Below are positions 50,576 to 63,437 of a stretch of DNA of 64,000 nucleotides, in pieces. The first letter of the stretch is position 1, and each line of letters opens with the position of its first letter. The position numbers and the translations under genes are program-made. The notes beneath the pieces were generated by a model. The model was not told where the DNA came from. It did not search any database and saw only the letters and a program-made list of their open reading frames with translations. The stretch comes from Erythrophleum ivorense (taxonomy: Eukaryota > Streptophyta > Magnoliopsida > Fabales > Fabaceae), in the NCBI GenBank assembly GCA_026724425.1, contig JAIUCV010000657.1:1-64000 (forward strand), read 5' to 3'.

Positions 50576-51079
50576 TCCTACAACTCCCAAAATTTCATCT
50601 CATGCTCTCCAATTCCCTCTCTAGCAACACTCTAGGCTACTTTAACTTAGTTTGTGAAGATTTAGTGTCTTTCTTTTACCTAATCTAGATAACATATCTA
50701 TCATTACCCATTCAAAATTCAAATGTGGATCCTTAACCCTCTAGCTACCATAAACTAGTGAATTCATAGATTAATGACAGCAAATGTATTATGGTCACAA
50801 AGTGCATGGGGTCAATGCTTAATGTTCATATAAAATCAAATCATTTATCCATTATTAGTCAATTACAATCATAATGTTCAATTCCATGATAATCAAATTA
50901 CATATACAATCCCTATACTTGGCAACTCATGATGAACTGCAGCAATGATACAAAACTAGCAATTTATTTATAATACATTTTGTCAAAGCTTCCAAACCTA
51001 TGTGCTACCAAACCATTTAGTAAACTCCCGTTAATTTTCTCCTTGCCCTTAAGAGGTCCAGTCTCTGAAAATGTTAGCC

Positions 51080-54000
51080 CACAACGGGGTGAGATATACA
51101 ATCTCAGTAACAAAAGGGAGGATTCCATATATATATACAAGTTACTCAATCCAATGCAATTTCATATCATCAATTCCACAATCATCAATTCAATTTGCAA
51201 ATGAACTAGTTGAACTACCAATGACTACTGTCCCATACCAGCAATCATACATAACATGTTAATGGCCAATAACACTGGGAGAGGTCCGTCCACGGCACCT
51301 ACTCCATAATGAGCACAACCAGGGCTCAGTGCATTTGGGGTCTGATCACAACTCGGTGCTCGATCGAAGCACATGCATAGGTGGTAGTCGCACCATAGCT
51401 CCACCATGGACTCACAAGGTCCAATCACAATAACAATCCAAGTGGTCAACCAATCATTTAGCATTTCAAAATCATATACGTGCAAACAATATCAGATTAA
51501 CATGAACATATACATGGAATTGGAAAATAACCCCAGTTACCTCAACGAAGCTAATTACTCTTCCCCTAGCTACCATAATAATCCAAATGCACACCAAGCC
51601 TATAACAAGGATAATTAACATCATTTCTAATCACAATCAAATATCCAAAGAGTTGAACTACTAATGACAGACTAGAGGTTACTCACCTAATTACCAAGGG
51701 ATTTAATTTCGGATTCCAACTTTCCCACACCATAAATTGCCATAGTTCACTCCAATTTCTGGGTAATTTCACATGAAACTAAAGCCCATATCATAGGTCA
51801 ACTATAGGGGTTTCAAACTAACAGAAAATGAATCAAAATGGGAAGGATATACTCACTTAACAACCATAGCCTCACCTCCGAAAATCCACCATGGACTCAC
51901 AAAAATTTGCATTTCAATCATCAAGCCCAGAAAATTGGGTTTTCCACCATTATCTCCTTGTAATTTCACACAATAACAGAACCCATTATGATAATACATC
52001 CTTAGGGGCATTTTCCAGCAATGTGATGCACAAAATGGAAGGGAAAAGCCTACCTAATCCTCCTTCTAACCTCCAAGTCCGAAAATCTTGCAAGGAATCA
52101 CCCAACACCAAATTTCAGATTCACAACGGAGTGAGATATATAATCTCAGTAACAAAAGGGCGGATTCTATATATATATACAAGTTACTCAATCCAATGCA
52201 ATTTCATATCATCAATTCCAGAATCATCAATTCAATTCGCAAATGAACTAGTTGAACTACCAATGACTACTGTCCCATACCAGCAATCATACACAACATG
52301 TTAATGGCCAATAACACTGGGAGAGGTCCATCCACGGCACCTACTCCATAATGAGCACAACCAGGGCTTAGTGCATTTGGGGTCTGATCACAACCCGGTG
52401 CTCGATCGAAGCACATGCACAGGTGGCAGCCGCACCACAGCTCCACCGTGGACTCACAAGGTCCAATCACAATAACAATCCAAGTAGTCAACCAATCATT
52501 TAGCATTTCAAAATCATATACGTGCAAACAATATCAGATTAACATGAACATATACATGGAATTGGAAAATAACCCCAGTTACCTCAACGAAGCCAATTAC
52601 TCTTCCCCTAGCTACCATAATAATCCAAATGCACACCAAGCCTATAACAAGCATAATTATCATCATTTCTAATCACAATCAAATATCCAAAGAGTTGAAC
52701 TACTAATGACAGACTAGAGGTTACTCACCTAATTACCAAGGGATTTAATTTCGGATTCCAACTTTCCCACACCATAAATTGCCATAGTTTACTCCAATTT
52801 CTGGATAATTTCACATGAAACTGACGCCCATATCATGAGTCAACTATAGGGGTCTCAAACTAACAGAAAATGAATCAAAATGGGAAGGATATACTCACTT
52901 AACAACCATAGCCTCACCTCCGAAAATCCACCATGGACTCACCAAAATTTGCATTTCAATCATCAAGCCCAGAAAATTGGGTTTTCCACCATTATCTCCT
53001 TGTAATTTCACACAATAACAGAACCCATTATGATAATACATCCTTAGGGGCATGTTCCAGCAATATGATACACAAAATGGAAGAGAAAAGCTTACCTAAT
53101 GCTCCCTCTAACCTCCAAGTCCAAAAATCTTGCAAGGAATCACCCAACACCAAATTTCAGATTCACAACGGGGTGAGATATACAATCTCAGTAACAAAAG
53201 GGCGGATTCCATATATATATACAAGTTACTCAATCCAATGCAATTTCATATCATTAATTCCAGAATTATCAATTCAATTAGCAAATGAACTAGTTGAACT
53301 ACCAATGATTACTGTCCCATCCTAGCAATCATACACAACATGTTAATGGCTAATAACACTGGGAGAGGTCCGTCCATGGCACCTACTCCATAATGAGCAC
53401 AACCAGGGCTTAGTGCATTTGGGGTCTGATCACAACTCGGTGCTCGATCGAAGCACATGCACGGGTGGCAGCCGCACCACAGCTCTACCATGGACTCACA
53501 AGGTCCAATCACAATAACAATCCAAGTAGTCAACTAATCATTTAGCATTTCAAAATCATATACGTGCAAACAATATCAAATTAACATGAACATATACATG
53601 GAATTGGAAAATAACCCCAGTTACCTCAACGAAGCCAATTACTCTTCCCCTAGCTACCATAATAATCCAAATGCACACCAAGCCTATAACAAGCATAATT
53701 ATCATCATTTTTAATCACAATCAAATATCCAAAGAGTTGAACTACTAATGACAGACTAGAGATTACTCACCTAATTACCAAGGGATTTAATTTCGGATTC
53801 CAACTTTCTGACACTAGAAATTGCCATAGTTCACTCCAATTTCTGGGTAATTTCACATGAAACTAAAGCCCATATCATAGGTCTACTATAAGGGTCTCAA
53901 ACTAACAGAAAATGAATCAAAATGGGAAGGATATACTCACTTAACAACCATAGCCTCACCTCCGAAAATCCACCATGGACTCACCAAAATTTGCATTTCA

Positions 54001-55248
54001 ATCATCAAGCCCAGAAAATTAGGTTTTCTACCATTATCTCTTTGTAATTTCACACAATAATAGAACCCATTATGATAATACATCCTTTGGGGCATTTTCC
54101 AGCAATGTGATACACAAAATGGAAGGAAAAAGCTTACCTAATCCTCCCTCTAACCTCCAAGTCCGAAAATCTTGCAAGGAATCACCCAACACCAAATTTC
54201 AGATTCACAACGGGGTGAGATATACAATCTCAGTAACAAAAGGGAGGATTCCATATATATATACAAGTTACTCAATCCAATGCAATTTCATATCATCAAT
54301 TCCAGAATTATCAATTCAATTCGCAAATGAACTAGTTGAACTACCAATGATTACTGTCCCATACTAGCAATCATACACAACATGTTAATGGCCAATAACA
54401 CTGGGAGAGGTTCGTCCACGACACCTACTCCATAATGAGCACAACCAGGGCTTAGTGCATTTGTGGTCTGATCACAACTCGGTGCTCGATCGAAGCACAT
54501 GCACGGGTGGTAGCCGCACCACAGCTCTACCATGGACTCACAAGGTCCAATCACAATAACAATCCAAGTAGTCAACCAATCATTTAGCATTTGAAAATCA
54601 TATACGTGCAAACAATATCAGATTAACATGAACATATACATGGAATTGGAAAATAACCCCAGTTACCTCAACGAGGCCAATTACTCTTCTCCTAGCTACC
54701 ATAATAATCCAAATGCACACCAAGCCTATAACAAGCATAATTATCATCATTTTTAATCACAATCAAATATCCAAAGAGTTGAACTACTAATGACAGACTA
54801 AAGATTACTCACCTAATTACCAAGGGATTTAATTTCAGATTCCAACTTTCTGACACTAGAAATTGCCATAGTTCACTCCAATTTCTGGGTAATTTCACAT
54901 GAAACTAAAGCCCATATCATAGGTCTACTATAGGGGTCTCAAAATAACAGAAAATGAATCAAAATGGGAAGGATATACTCACTTAACAACCATAGCCTCA
55001 CCTCCGAAAATCCACCATGGACTCCCAAAAATTTGCATTTCAATCATCAAGCCCAGAAAATTGGGTTTTCCACCATTATCTCCTTGTAATTTCACACAAT
55101 AACAGAACCCATTATGATAATACATCCTTTGGGGCATTTTCCAGCAATGTGATACACAAAATGGAAGGGAAAAGCTTACCTAATCCTCCCTCTAACCTCC
55201 AAGTCCGAAAATCTTGCAAGGAATCACCCAACACCAAATTTCAGATTT
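51080..55248 (-). repeat. Tandem array, four units of 1042 bp, inside F1 LTR
   Basis: Units start near 51081, 52123, 53165 and 54207; a second landmark (GAACTAGTTG) at 51203, 52245, 53287 and 54329 gives the same exact 1042-base spacing. Units differ by scattered substitutions only, with no net length change between landmarks. The array begins at ACAACGGGGTGAG, an ordinary F1 LTR position, and ends after AAATTTCAGATT. Each unit also holds two diverged sub-copies of very roughly 190 bases (marked by CTCCAATTTCTGGGTAATTT and CTCCGAAAATCCACC-like text). Similar short frames recur in every unit because the DNA repeats. Confidence 0.95.
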
Positions 55249-55921
55249 GAGAAGAAGATGAAAATGCTCTAACCCAGAAATTAATCAGACCACAATGAAG
55301 AGGAGAATGAGAAGGTCAAGTTAGATATAACTCACCTTGGCTAAATCATCCTCTAGGAGTCAAAAATGGAGCTTCCATATTGGTAGAACCCTAGCATCCC
55401 TTGAACCTCCGAATTTCCTCTCTTGAGTTTCAGCAAAATGAGGAAGAGACTGAAGAGTTAAGGTTTTTGTTAGGTTTAAGTTGGGTCTAAGATGGGTTAT
55501 GGGTTGCTCCAAGGTCCAACTCCAAATGGGCTTTAGATTTTTGCTTTATTGGGCCAGCTCTTATGTATTGGTCTGCTGAATTTTAATCAAGTTTGGACCA
55601 AGTTTGAAGAGCTCAAGGATTTCAATTTGTACAAGGGTTATTGGGCCACTCATAGGAGCCTATGCAAGGTGGATCTTGGGCCTCCATGATATGGAATTAG
55701 ATTGGGTCTGCACCTAATTCATTGGGCCTCCATTAGCCTCTTCTTATGATTTATTAATTTGGGCCTAGATGAAGTTTCTATCCCAATTAATTCTTAAACC
55801 CATATTAATAATTCATCTCTCTAAACTCTCCATTCACTTAACTTGCCCAATCATCCTATATTAATTATTCCTAATTAATCTGAATCCATGATTAACACCT
55901 TAATTAATTTTTTGTGTTACA

Positions 55922-55937
55922 TTCTCCCCTCCTTTTA
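55922..55937 (-). other. Polypurine tract of F1 element
   Basis: The minus strand reads TAAAAGGAGGGGAGAA directly before the LTR start TGTAACAC. It is preceded by TTTTGAGGACAAAATTTTTA, the kind of text found at the end of plant Gypsy polyproteins ('GAGGACGAA..TC'), suggesting a relic of the pol 3' end. Confidence 0.85.
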
Positions 55938-58900
55938 AAAATTTTGTCCTCAAAATTAGTTATACCTTACCTAATTGATGTTGGACAATTCATCCTCATA
56001 ACCTCCTCCTTGATAGCTTAGATAGTCTTACCAGAAACTAGTCCCCTCTTACTACTTTCTTGGGGAGGACATTCTTGTCATGCTACCACTTCACTTAAGA
56101 ATCACCACTCTATTTCCTCTAGTTAACCTATGTCAAATGACATGCCAACCCGAATATTCCATATTCTTTCTTTGTCTATAACTAAAGATATCCTGACCAA
56201 GCCACATTTGATCATCTTATAGCAAGCTCTTGATACTTAGCTCAAATACATCCTAATTTTCTCTCCCTTCATAGCTTTTTGTTTAGTTCTGTTTTATAAT
56301 TTCCTCCCCTCTTTTTTTTTCTTCTTTCTCTCCTCTCTCATTTTTTGTTGTTGTTGTCCTAATAGCCGATCATTACATATTCATGTTAATTTTCTTTCCC
56401 ACTTAACTCTCAATCCGTTTAAGAGATAACTCCTAGATACTTTAACTTAACTCTCCCTATTAGTTAATACCAAGAACTACAAGAAATTCCACTAAGTCAG
56501 TTGTTTTAGTATTTATTCCACTAATGGCAACCTAAGTAAGCAACCTTATTTCATAATGAAATTTCATTCGCCCTTCACTTAGATTACCCCTACATTTCTT
56601 TTGTCCAACCTTCTTAACTGAAATGGGTTTTGCCTTTTACAAGTTCATCTAGTTTAAGTTTTTAAGTCTTACATTCAACTATCTCATAAATTATTGCAAA
56701 CATTACCCTTATTCATTGTCCGTTAGTAGAAGGTTCATTATTTTCATTGGACGTATAGAATTCCCCTTTTTTTTTTGCTCAATTAATGCCCAAGATTGCT
56801 CCTTCTCGTATGTTGAGATTCCCAAGGGTTAAAACTAATATGAAGTCTGATCTCACCACTAATCTCTTGAAGGCACCCAAACACTTTAGGTTCACCTTCT
56901 ACATAGTCAAAATCAAACATAATCTGTAAGGTGAAAATAAACATGATATTTCAGGTTTTGATTATATTCTCTAATAAGACCTAATCTCAAGAGTGAGAAT
57001 GTCTTGTCTAGACTATCGAAGTAGTTCTTTATGACTTAGGAATGAGTTTTCTTTAAATCTTACAAGTCATAGTTCAAGTGGGTGTTTTATTAGATGACAT
57101 AGCTTTAACAACTTGCCTACAATATTAAAATTTCCAATTCATAATGGTGGTTCATCATAGGTAATTTCATTATCATCCGTAGGTGTAACCCACATCGGAC
57201 AACCCTTAGTAGCCTCTTTCTCTCTCTCTCTATTTTTTTTTATACTTGCGAGGACAACACCATAACCACATACAGATGGTCCTTAGGACCACACTGGTCA
57301 ATAGATCTAAGTGTTTCATCTTAGTTCTCAGTTACAACAAGCATTAGTAGTTAATTTAATGGCATCTATACTCATTTGATGTTAACTGAACATCTCTCTA
57401 GGTTTTATGTCATTATATAGTCCCAAAGGGTTGCGCTTTCGTATCTTCTACCCCCAACTAAGATATTTTCATACAAGTACAATCATTCTTCAACTAACAT
57501 ACTTCTTGCCCCCCTTTTTTTTCCTTATAGTTTGGAAATTCATAATAATTCCTTAAGGAGTAATGGAATAATATCTTGTCAACAAGGTTTAAGATCCTAC
57601 CAACAAGATCTTGTATTCATTAATATAAAATCTGAGACCTTGTCAATAAGGTTTTTGACAATAAGTACAAGGTATTTTGACCATACATTGTAGCATGATA
57701 TGAGATGGTATAATAGTTTTCATCCCTACACAATGGCCTACACCAACCACAACTAACTTTTTCACTCCCCTAAAAGTTTTTAAGCCTCAATTACGCCTGA
57801 CCATTGGGAGTTAAATTGTCATATTAAGGAGACTGAGTGAGTCTTTTCATTATTAAACATTCCCTAATTATCAATAGATCAAGTAGGGATTTCCAGTGAG
57901 AGAACTCAAGTACCATTTACCACTAGTGTTTCACCCTTCCTCATCAATCATTATACTAAGGTTTTATTGTAATAACATAAGTTAATTGCGTTACTGCCAC
58001 CTTTCATTCCTTCTCCTAGGTTATTATTCTAGATCAAGGAGTCCTCTTTCAAAATTAGGGAGTTTTACTATTACATCAATTATTAGTCCATTTCAAATTC
58101 CCAATGTTGTCTCTACTCCCTTAATCACGCCTCACGTGATATATAACCATAAGATTATTGATGGCAAAATCAGATTTTGCCTTCAATATTAGTAGGCAAC
58201 GCTTTTCGGTGGCCATACGCATGCTCATCACCCTGTGATGACCATATCTCAACCACTTGTACTCACACAGGTATAATTTTATTCTCTTCTTAGGTGGGTC
58301 CTTACCATAAAGATCTCCTCTTTAGCTTCTAGGTAGAAAGTCTACTTAGTCTAGTTTGACGCTAATTTGGTGGTCAAAATTCATCAAATCATATGATAAG
58401 TGACATGCCCCGCATGCCCTTAGCACTGAAGTGCCAATAAATGAGCACCTCCCACGTGCCTTTAGCACTAGAGTGCTATAGAATCTTACCTTACACTCCC
58501 TGAGTGTATTATGCACATAAAGTGCCTTTAACCGCCACCCAAATGCACGTCAACATATAGCATAAGTAAACTAAACTACGCGAGAGACAAAATGCACAAG
58601 CACCTCGTGCCAGTGCACTTCACCCTTATCACACTAAAGGGTTGTCTTTCCTCTTATCATAATCTCTCCCTTTTGCGATAGTACACTAAAGGAGGAGCCC
58701 CAAAGATCTCAAGATTCCTTCTACAATATCATCTCCCTTAATCTCTTGCTTTAAAGTCATTATCCCCCATTTAGAATTGGATTCGACAGTCTTAAAGGTT
58801 TCTCGCCCTCTTTTCTTATCATCTCTAACTAAAGATGACTTACTCACTTCAATAGTTTGGATAAAACAAATCTGAAATGTTTTTTAGCTCTTATTACCCT

Positions 58901-59881
58901 TATTCATTAGGCCCAAATTGTGGTAGCTAGGATCGAGTAATTGTATTCTTTATTAATCGAGATCAAGCAAATGGGTTAGGACCTCTTTACCTATAAAGCT
59001 TTAACCTTGGGGACCTTTTGAAGTCTATATAGTTCTAACTCAGTATAGATTGTACGTCACTTTATATATTCAATTAATCACACTCATTTATTACACACTA
59101 GTTCCATTATCATTTTCCTGATTATAAGTAAGGCTTACATCTTACCCTTCTGTAAGGTTCTTATAGCTAGTTAAGTGTTTTACTCTATACCATTGCCTTT
59201 TAAGTTCTTAACATCACTCTAAATGGCCCTTGAAAAGCTTAGAATTTCACTTAGGTAAAGAATTTCTACTCTTGTTGTGATCAGTTAAATACTTTGATAG
59301 GCCAGTCAACTGGTTGGCCGTACCCAATTGGCTCGCTTAGTAAATGGCGGTCAACTGGTCACAAATACTATTAGTAGCTTTGTTCATCATCCTCATCAGT
59401 TACCTGGTCTCATTCATCCAATCAACTAGTGCCTCACAATGAGTGACTGGTGCATCTATTGCGTAGCCAGTTGGCAACAAGCCTCAACCAGTTATATATC
59501 TAGACTGAGACCAATAACCCAATCTCCGAAGGAAAGAATGGCAAAATTATAATCTTTTCATTGGCATTAACAATCTCCAGTCTCAAAATTAGCAATACTA
59601 AAGTGTCATGAAGTAAAATCTAACTATACTCTATTACTCTCCAAGGTATACTTATTATGATAGGTGATGTGCTAAATAAAATTCAAGAAACAGTCATTTT
59701 AATCAAGTATTACAAGCCTCATATCATCATTCCTCTATACTTCCTTCTAGCACATAAAGCACATCACTTATATGTTTGCCTAATTAGCTATTCTCATGAG
59801 CTAATACCATGCCAAATATGCATCATGATTGCCAAGCTTCTAATCATAAGATTTAAATTAGGACGGTTTTCCTAAACCATT

Positions 59882-59893
59882 GCTTTGATACCA
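59882..59893 (-). other. Primer-binding site of F1 element
   Basis: The minus strand reads TGGTATCAAAGC, one base from the initiator-Met-tRNA site TGGTATCAGAGC, 2 bases from the LTR terminus at 59896. Confidence 0.88.
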
Positions 59894-59895
59894 AA

Positions 59896-60713
59896 TGTAA
59901 CAACCCTAATTTCTAATCATCATAATTAAGGTTAAGTATGTGATTGATAATCATATATCAAGGTTTGAAGTCATTAAGATTAATTACATCAGGAAAAAGT
60001 GAGGAAATTTGAAACCTTAATGTTGTTAGGGTTATTAGCTAGACAACCACAATTATTCGAATGCATAAGTGAATTTAATTATCAATAAGGAGCCTTTGAT
60101 TCTCCTATCCATCAATTCTAACTCATAAAATCCTCCTACAAGTGTTTCTAGATCATTCCTTAGCATTACCTTAAGAGAAACTAAGGTTTTTAGGTGAATA
60201 TGAGAAATAGAGTACTTTCGCTGCGGCTAAATTCCCTTATGCCATGGCCAATTACTCTCGATTCAACTCCTTATGCCTTCACAAATTTTTCACATTTTGC
60301 CACGACCAAATACCCCTTTCGTCGCGGCCAAATACCCTCTAGAACACCCCCAAATCTGCTTCTCAGAGTTAGCCGCGGCTAACGTCACTATTCGCCACAG
60401 CTAATTGTTATCTGTTTTCTTCCCTGGCAGGTTCGCCACATTTGGCCGAGGCCAATTAAATGTTGGCCGCGGCCAATTCTTCTCTGTCACCATTTGGCCT
60501 AGGCCAATTAAATGTTGGCCGCAGCCAATTCCCTTCTGTTCCTACAACTTTTAAAATTTCATCTCATGCTCTCCAATTCCCCCTCTAGCAATACTATAAG
60601 CTACTTTAACTTAGTTTGTGAAGATTTAGTGTCTTTCTTTTACCTAATCTACCTAACATATCTATCATTACCCATTCAAAATTCAAATATGGATCCTTAA
60701 CCCTCTAGCTACC
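59896..60713 (-). mobile_element. F1 element 5' LTR, segment 1
   Basis: It starts TGTAACAACCCTAATTTC next to the primer site and is nearly identical to 49932-50748. The GC-rich palindromic block is at 60225-60535. Interrupted at 60714 by F4 with duplication CTACC (60709-60713). Confidence 0.9.
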
Positions 60714-63437
60714 TGAGTGGCTCGTCGCACAACCCTCAAAATAATACTAGGCTGATAAAATATGTAGCTAATGGCACAACCTAGGTCATCTCCCTTGGAA
60801 TTGGTGTTCAATGCCTAATTGAGTTTTCCAAATGTTAAAAGACTCTAAAAATTCCTAAACTAAGGGGGTTTTAATTGAATTAAACTAACCTAAAACTAAA
60901 TTGAATTAAAATTCCTAAATTCTACCTAATTGTGTGAATTATAGTCTTGTAACTAGCTTTGGATTCGTCCCTTGGTATCCACTATCCTCATCCTAATCTA
61001 ATTGTGATTAATTCTGGCCTAAGAGTTCCTAATTGTGTTCATAACAAATTACCTTGGGTAACCATTCAAGATTCAAGAGATTAACGATCTAACGTTGAAT
61101 TAAGACCTCACATCCACATTAAATTATTAATTCTTGTCTTTAAGATCTTGAACACTCAATTTGATTAATTAACTAATTTGATTAGTCTTTGAATCATCCT
61201 AAATATTTAATTAACTAACTAAACATTAAGGAATCCTCACATTAAACGTTCAAACAAATAATCTCACCCATGTATTTTATCGAACACCTTCGAAGCATAC
61301 ATGGGAAATTGGATAAAAAATTAATGTCCAATCAGATCAATTAATCAACAAAAATACTTCCCAATTAGTGTCTAACCAGCCACTAATTACAATTACACAA
61401 ATTCCCTATCAAATATAACTTAACCAAGAAAACAAATGAAAGAGAAAAAGTGTAGGAAGATAGAAAAGTCTTAACCAAAATTCTGAATTATTCTTCCATG
61501 GATTCAAGCTTCTCCAAGGGTTCCTTCCTTGCTAGCCTCAAGATGGAGATTAAAGCTTCATGGGATGTAGATGGAAGATGGAATGAATGGGAATGAGCAT
61601 GGAGTGGAAGAATGGTGGAGTGGATGGCTTGATGGATGGATGGTTGAATGGCCTGGATGGAATGGATTGAATATATAGATGATGGAATGGAGTTGCGTGA
61701 ATGGACTAGGATATCCGAATGGATGCGTGAGTGGAGTTATGTGAATGGAATGGATTGAATATATGGATGAGGGTTTCCAAAAATAGGAGGCGTGAATGGA
61801 ATGGATGTTTGCTCCCTCTCATGTGAATTTTTAATGATTCTATGTGCTGTTCATGTGCTTCTCTCTATGTGCTCAGCTTCTTCTTTTAATATATAGATCA
61901 CAAGTCTTGCATTGTAGATAGTGTGGGCCCCATTGAATATAATAATCCATATGTTCCTACTCCACATAGCTTTAGCTCAAGCTCATGCAATTCAAATATG
62001 CTTCTTTTCTTTACATCATCCAGATCCATCGTCTTCCTTCATTTCTGCTGCTGCCTCGTTTGTTTTTCACGTCCCATGCAAGCTCTAATCCATCATCTCC
62101 TCTGCTCATCTCAAGCTTCTCCTTTCCACGTAGCCTTAGCTCATGCAGTTCGAACCTGCTTCTTTTCTTTTTAGCTGCTTCTCTCTCGTTCAGCTTGCTT
62201 TTCTCGACCTAAAGACGTTGTTCTTCATGCATGGTTCTTCTTTTGCTTATTCCTCTTTTCTTTCCATGCAAGCTCGAGCTTCCTTCTTTCTCGCTTGAAC
62301 TCCAGCCACGTACTGCTTAGCTTCTAACGTGTTTTCTGCATGCTTCTTACTCCACGTGTAGTTTTGCATTTGAGTGTGTCTTCCATGTTATTTTGCTCTG
62401 CTTAGCTACTGGTCTGGTGGCTTATAATTCAGCTCGTGCAACAGCTTTTTCGTGCACCATTCAGCTTGGTCTAGCATTGTTCAGCTCGTTCAGCTCACAT
62501 TGTTCTCCCACGTGATTTCTCCATGTAATTCCTCAACATGAACTGCTTCTGCATGAGTGTGTCTCTTTACTGTACAAAGGCCAGAGGAGAAAAAGAAATG
62601 AAGCAGTCCTCCTCTCCTCTCCTTCTCCAACTAGCTCGAGCTTCTCTTCTTTATTCTTCATGTGTTGCATCCTCTGTTCATGGGATGTTGTGGCTTCATG
62701 CATGCGAATAAGAGAGCTGGACGTGTGGTTCACTTTATTCATAAACTTGAGACTGCATCCTCTGTTTCCTACTCATCCCATCTACCTCACGTGTTTCTTT
62801 GCATGTGTGAATGATGTGCAGCCTTGTGTGTGAATGGAGGTGCTGTACACGTGCCTTGTATTTGTGTTTATGTGGAAGAATGAGTGTGTGCCTCCCTGAG
62901 TGTGAACCCTTGAGTGGTGGTATACTCGAGTTTGCTTCTTCATTTGTTTTTGTGGCTGTACGAAATGATATGCAGCAATGTGAATGAATGGACGTGGGAA
63001 TAAGGTGAAAGTGCAGCATGATTATGTAACGTGAGTGACCATAGCTTCATCTGAATGTCCATGCATATAATGCATGAAATGAGAGAGTATCCCATTTATG
63101 TGCCAACCACAATTCATTCTCCCATTTTTAAGCTATAACAAGAAGTACAATTGAGGCCTAATTCTTCCCCTTCTCTTCTCTAACTCAAGTTCTCAGTCGA
63201 ACATCATTTAGCCATTGAAATCTACACAAAAGAATGAAAAGTGTTAAGTAGAAACAGCCAAAAAATTATTGAAAAGGAATTCATGCATTAAAACTCAATA
63301 ATTTTGCAAATTAATTCATAAGGTGCAAAAATGGCCACTAAAATCAATTATCCACCTAAGTAAATCCATTAAGCCTTATTTAACATTTAAAATACTTAAG
63401 TTAGGGGAATTAAAACATATAAAATTCATGCTTATCA
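60714..63437 (-). mobile_element. F4 solo LTR nested in F1 5' LTR
   Basis: A 2724 bp segment, TGAGTGGCTCGTCGC to CATGCTTATCA, with a perfect duplication CTACC (60709-60713 and 63438-63442); the host LTR reads through it exactly as at 50740-50755. Its reverse complement is homologous to 14368-16798. If the Tat/Athila-like tail (complement of CCTAGGTCATCTCCC, about 60780-60800) marks the 3' end, sense is the minus strand. It holds four CACGTG hexamers and, at about 61570-61760, a run of imperfect GGATGGAATGGA repeats. Non-coding. Confidence 0.88.
61565..61810 (+). repeat. GGAATGGATGA-type short repeat in F4
   Basis: A degenerate series of GATGGAATGGA, GGATGGATGG and TGGAATGGATTG units; the stretch ending around 61690 recurs around 61750-61810, so part of it is a larger duplication. 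A matching complement patch (CCATTCTCATTCCATC) is in the other F4 copy near 15888-15905 but much shorter. Confidence 0.65.

Larger units (their letters stand above)
49932..55921 (-). mobile_element. F1 element 3' LTR with four-unit internal array
   Basis: Plus-strand ends are TGTAACAACCC (49932) and GTGTTACA (55921), adjoining a polypurine tract on the right. So this is the 3' LTR of a minus-strand element whose 5' LTR starts at 59896. Length is 5990 bases, because 4.17 kb consists of four 1042 bp units; a single-unit version would be about 2.9 kb. The first 780 bases match 59896-60713 closely with few substitutions, so the insertion is fairly young. Ty3/Gypsy assignment rests on the TGTAAC...GTTACA ends, the initiator-Met primer site and the polypurine context; the clade is not certain. 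Confidence 0.88.
55922..59895 (-). mobile_element. F1 internal domain without visible gag-pol (LARD-like)
   Basis: The 3974 bases between the polypurine tract and the primer-binding site show no frame above about 70 codons, and I find no reverse transcriptase, integrase or protease motifs. Autonomous Gypsy elements carry a 4-5 kb polyprotein. It therefore looks like a large derivative that would rely on enzymes of a partner, or a very decayed element. Features seen: a leader of about 1.25 kb shared with 935-2213, and a patch near 58400-58640 repeating 'CATGCCC...TAGCACT.AAGTGC'. Good LTR similarity with an empty interior favours a derivative over decay. Confidence 0.7.

Noticed and set aside
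51891..52304. 137-codon plus-strand frame spanning two array units, with a related frame at 52933-53325
   Set aside because: It crosses the unit junction and is antisense to the LTR; the frame is a product of the tandem join.
51225..54611. Similar 74-86-codon frames on the minus strand in each 1042 bp unit, starting MHVYDF or MTTW
   Set aside because: They recur because the DNA unit is repeated recently; they lie inside an LTR, have no recognised domain, and the same region in older F1 copies (about 7900, 20900) is not open.
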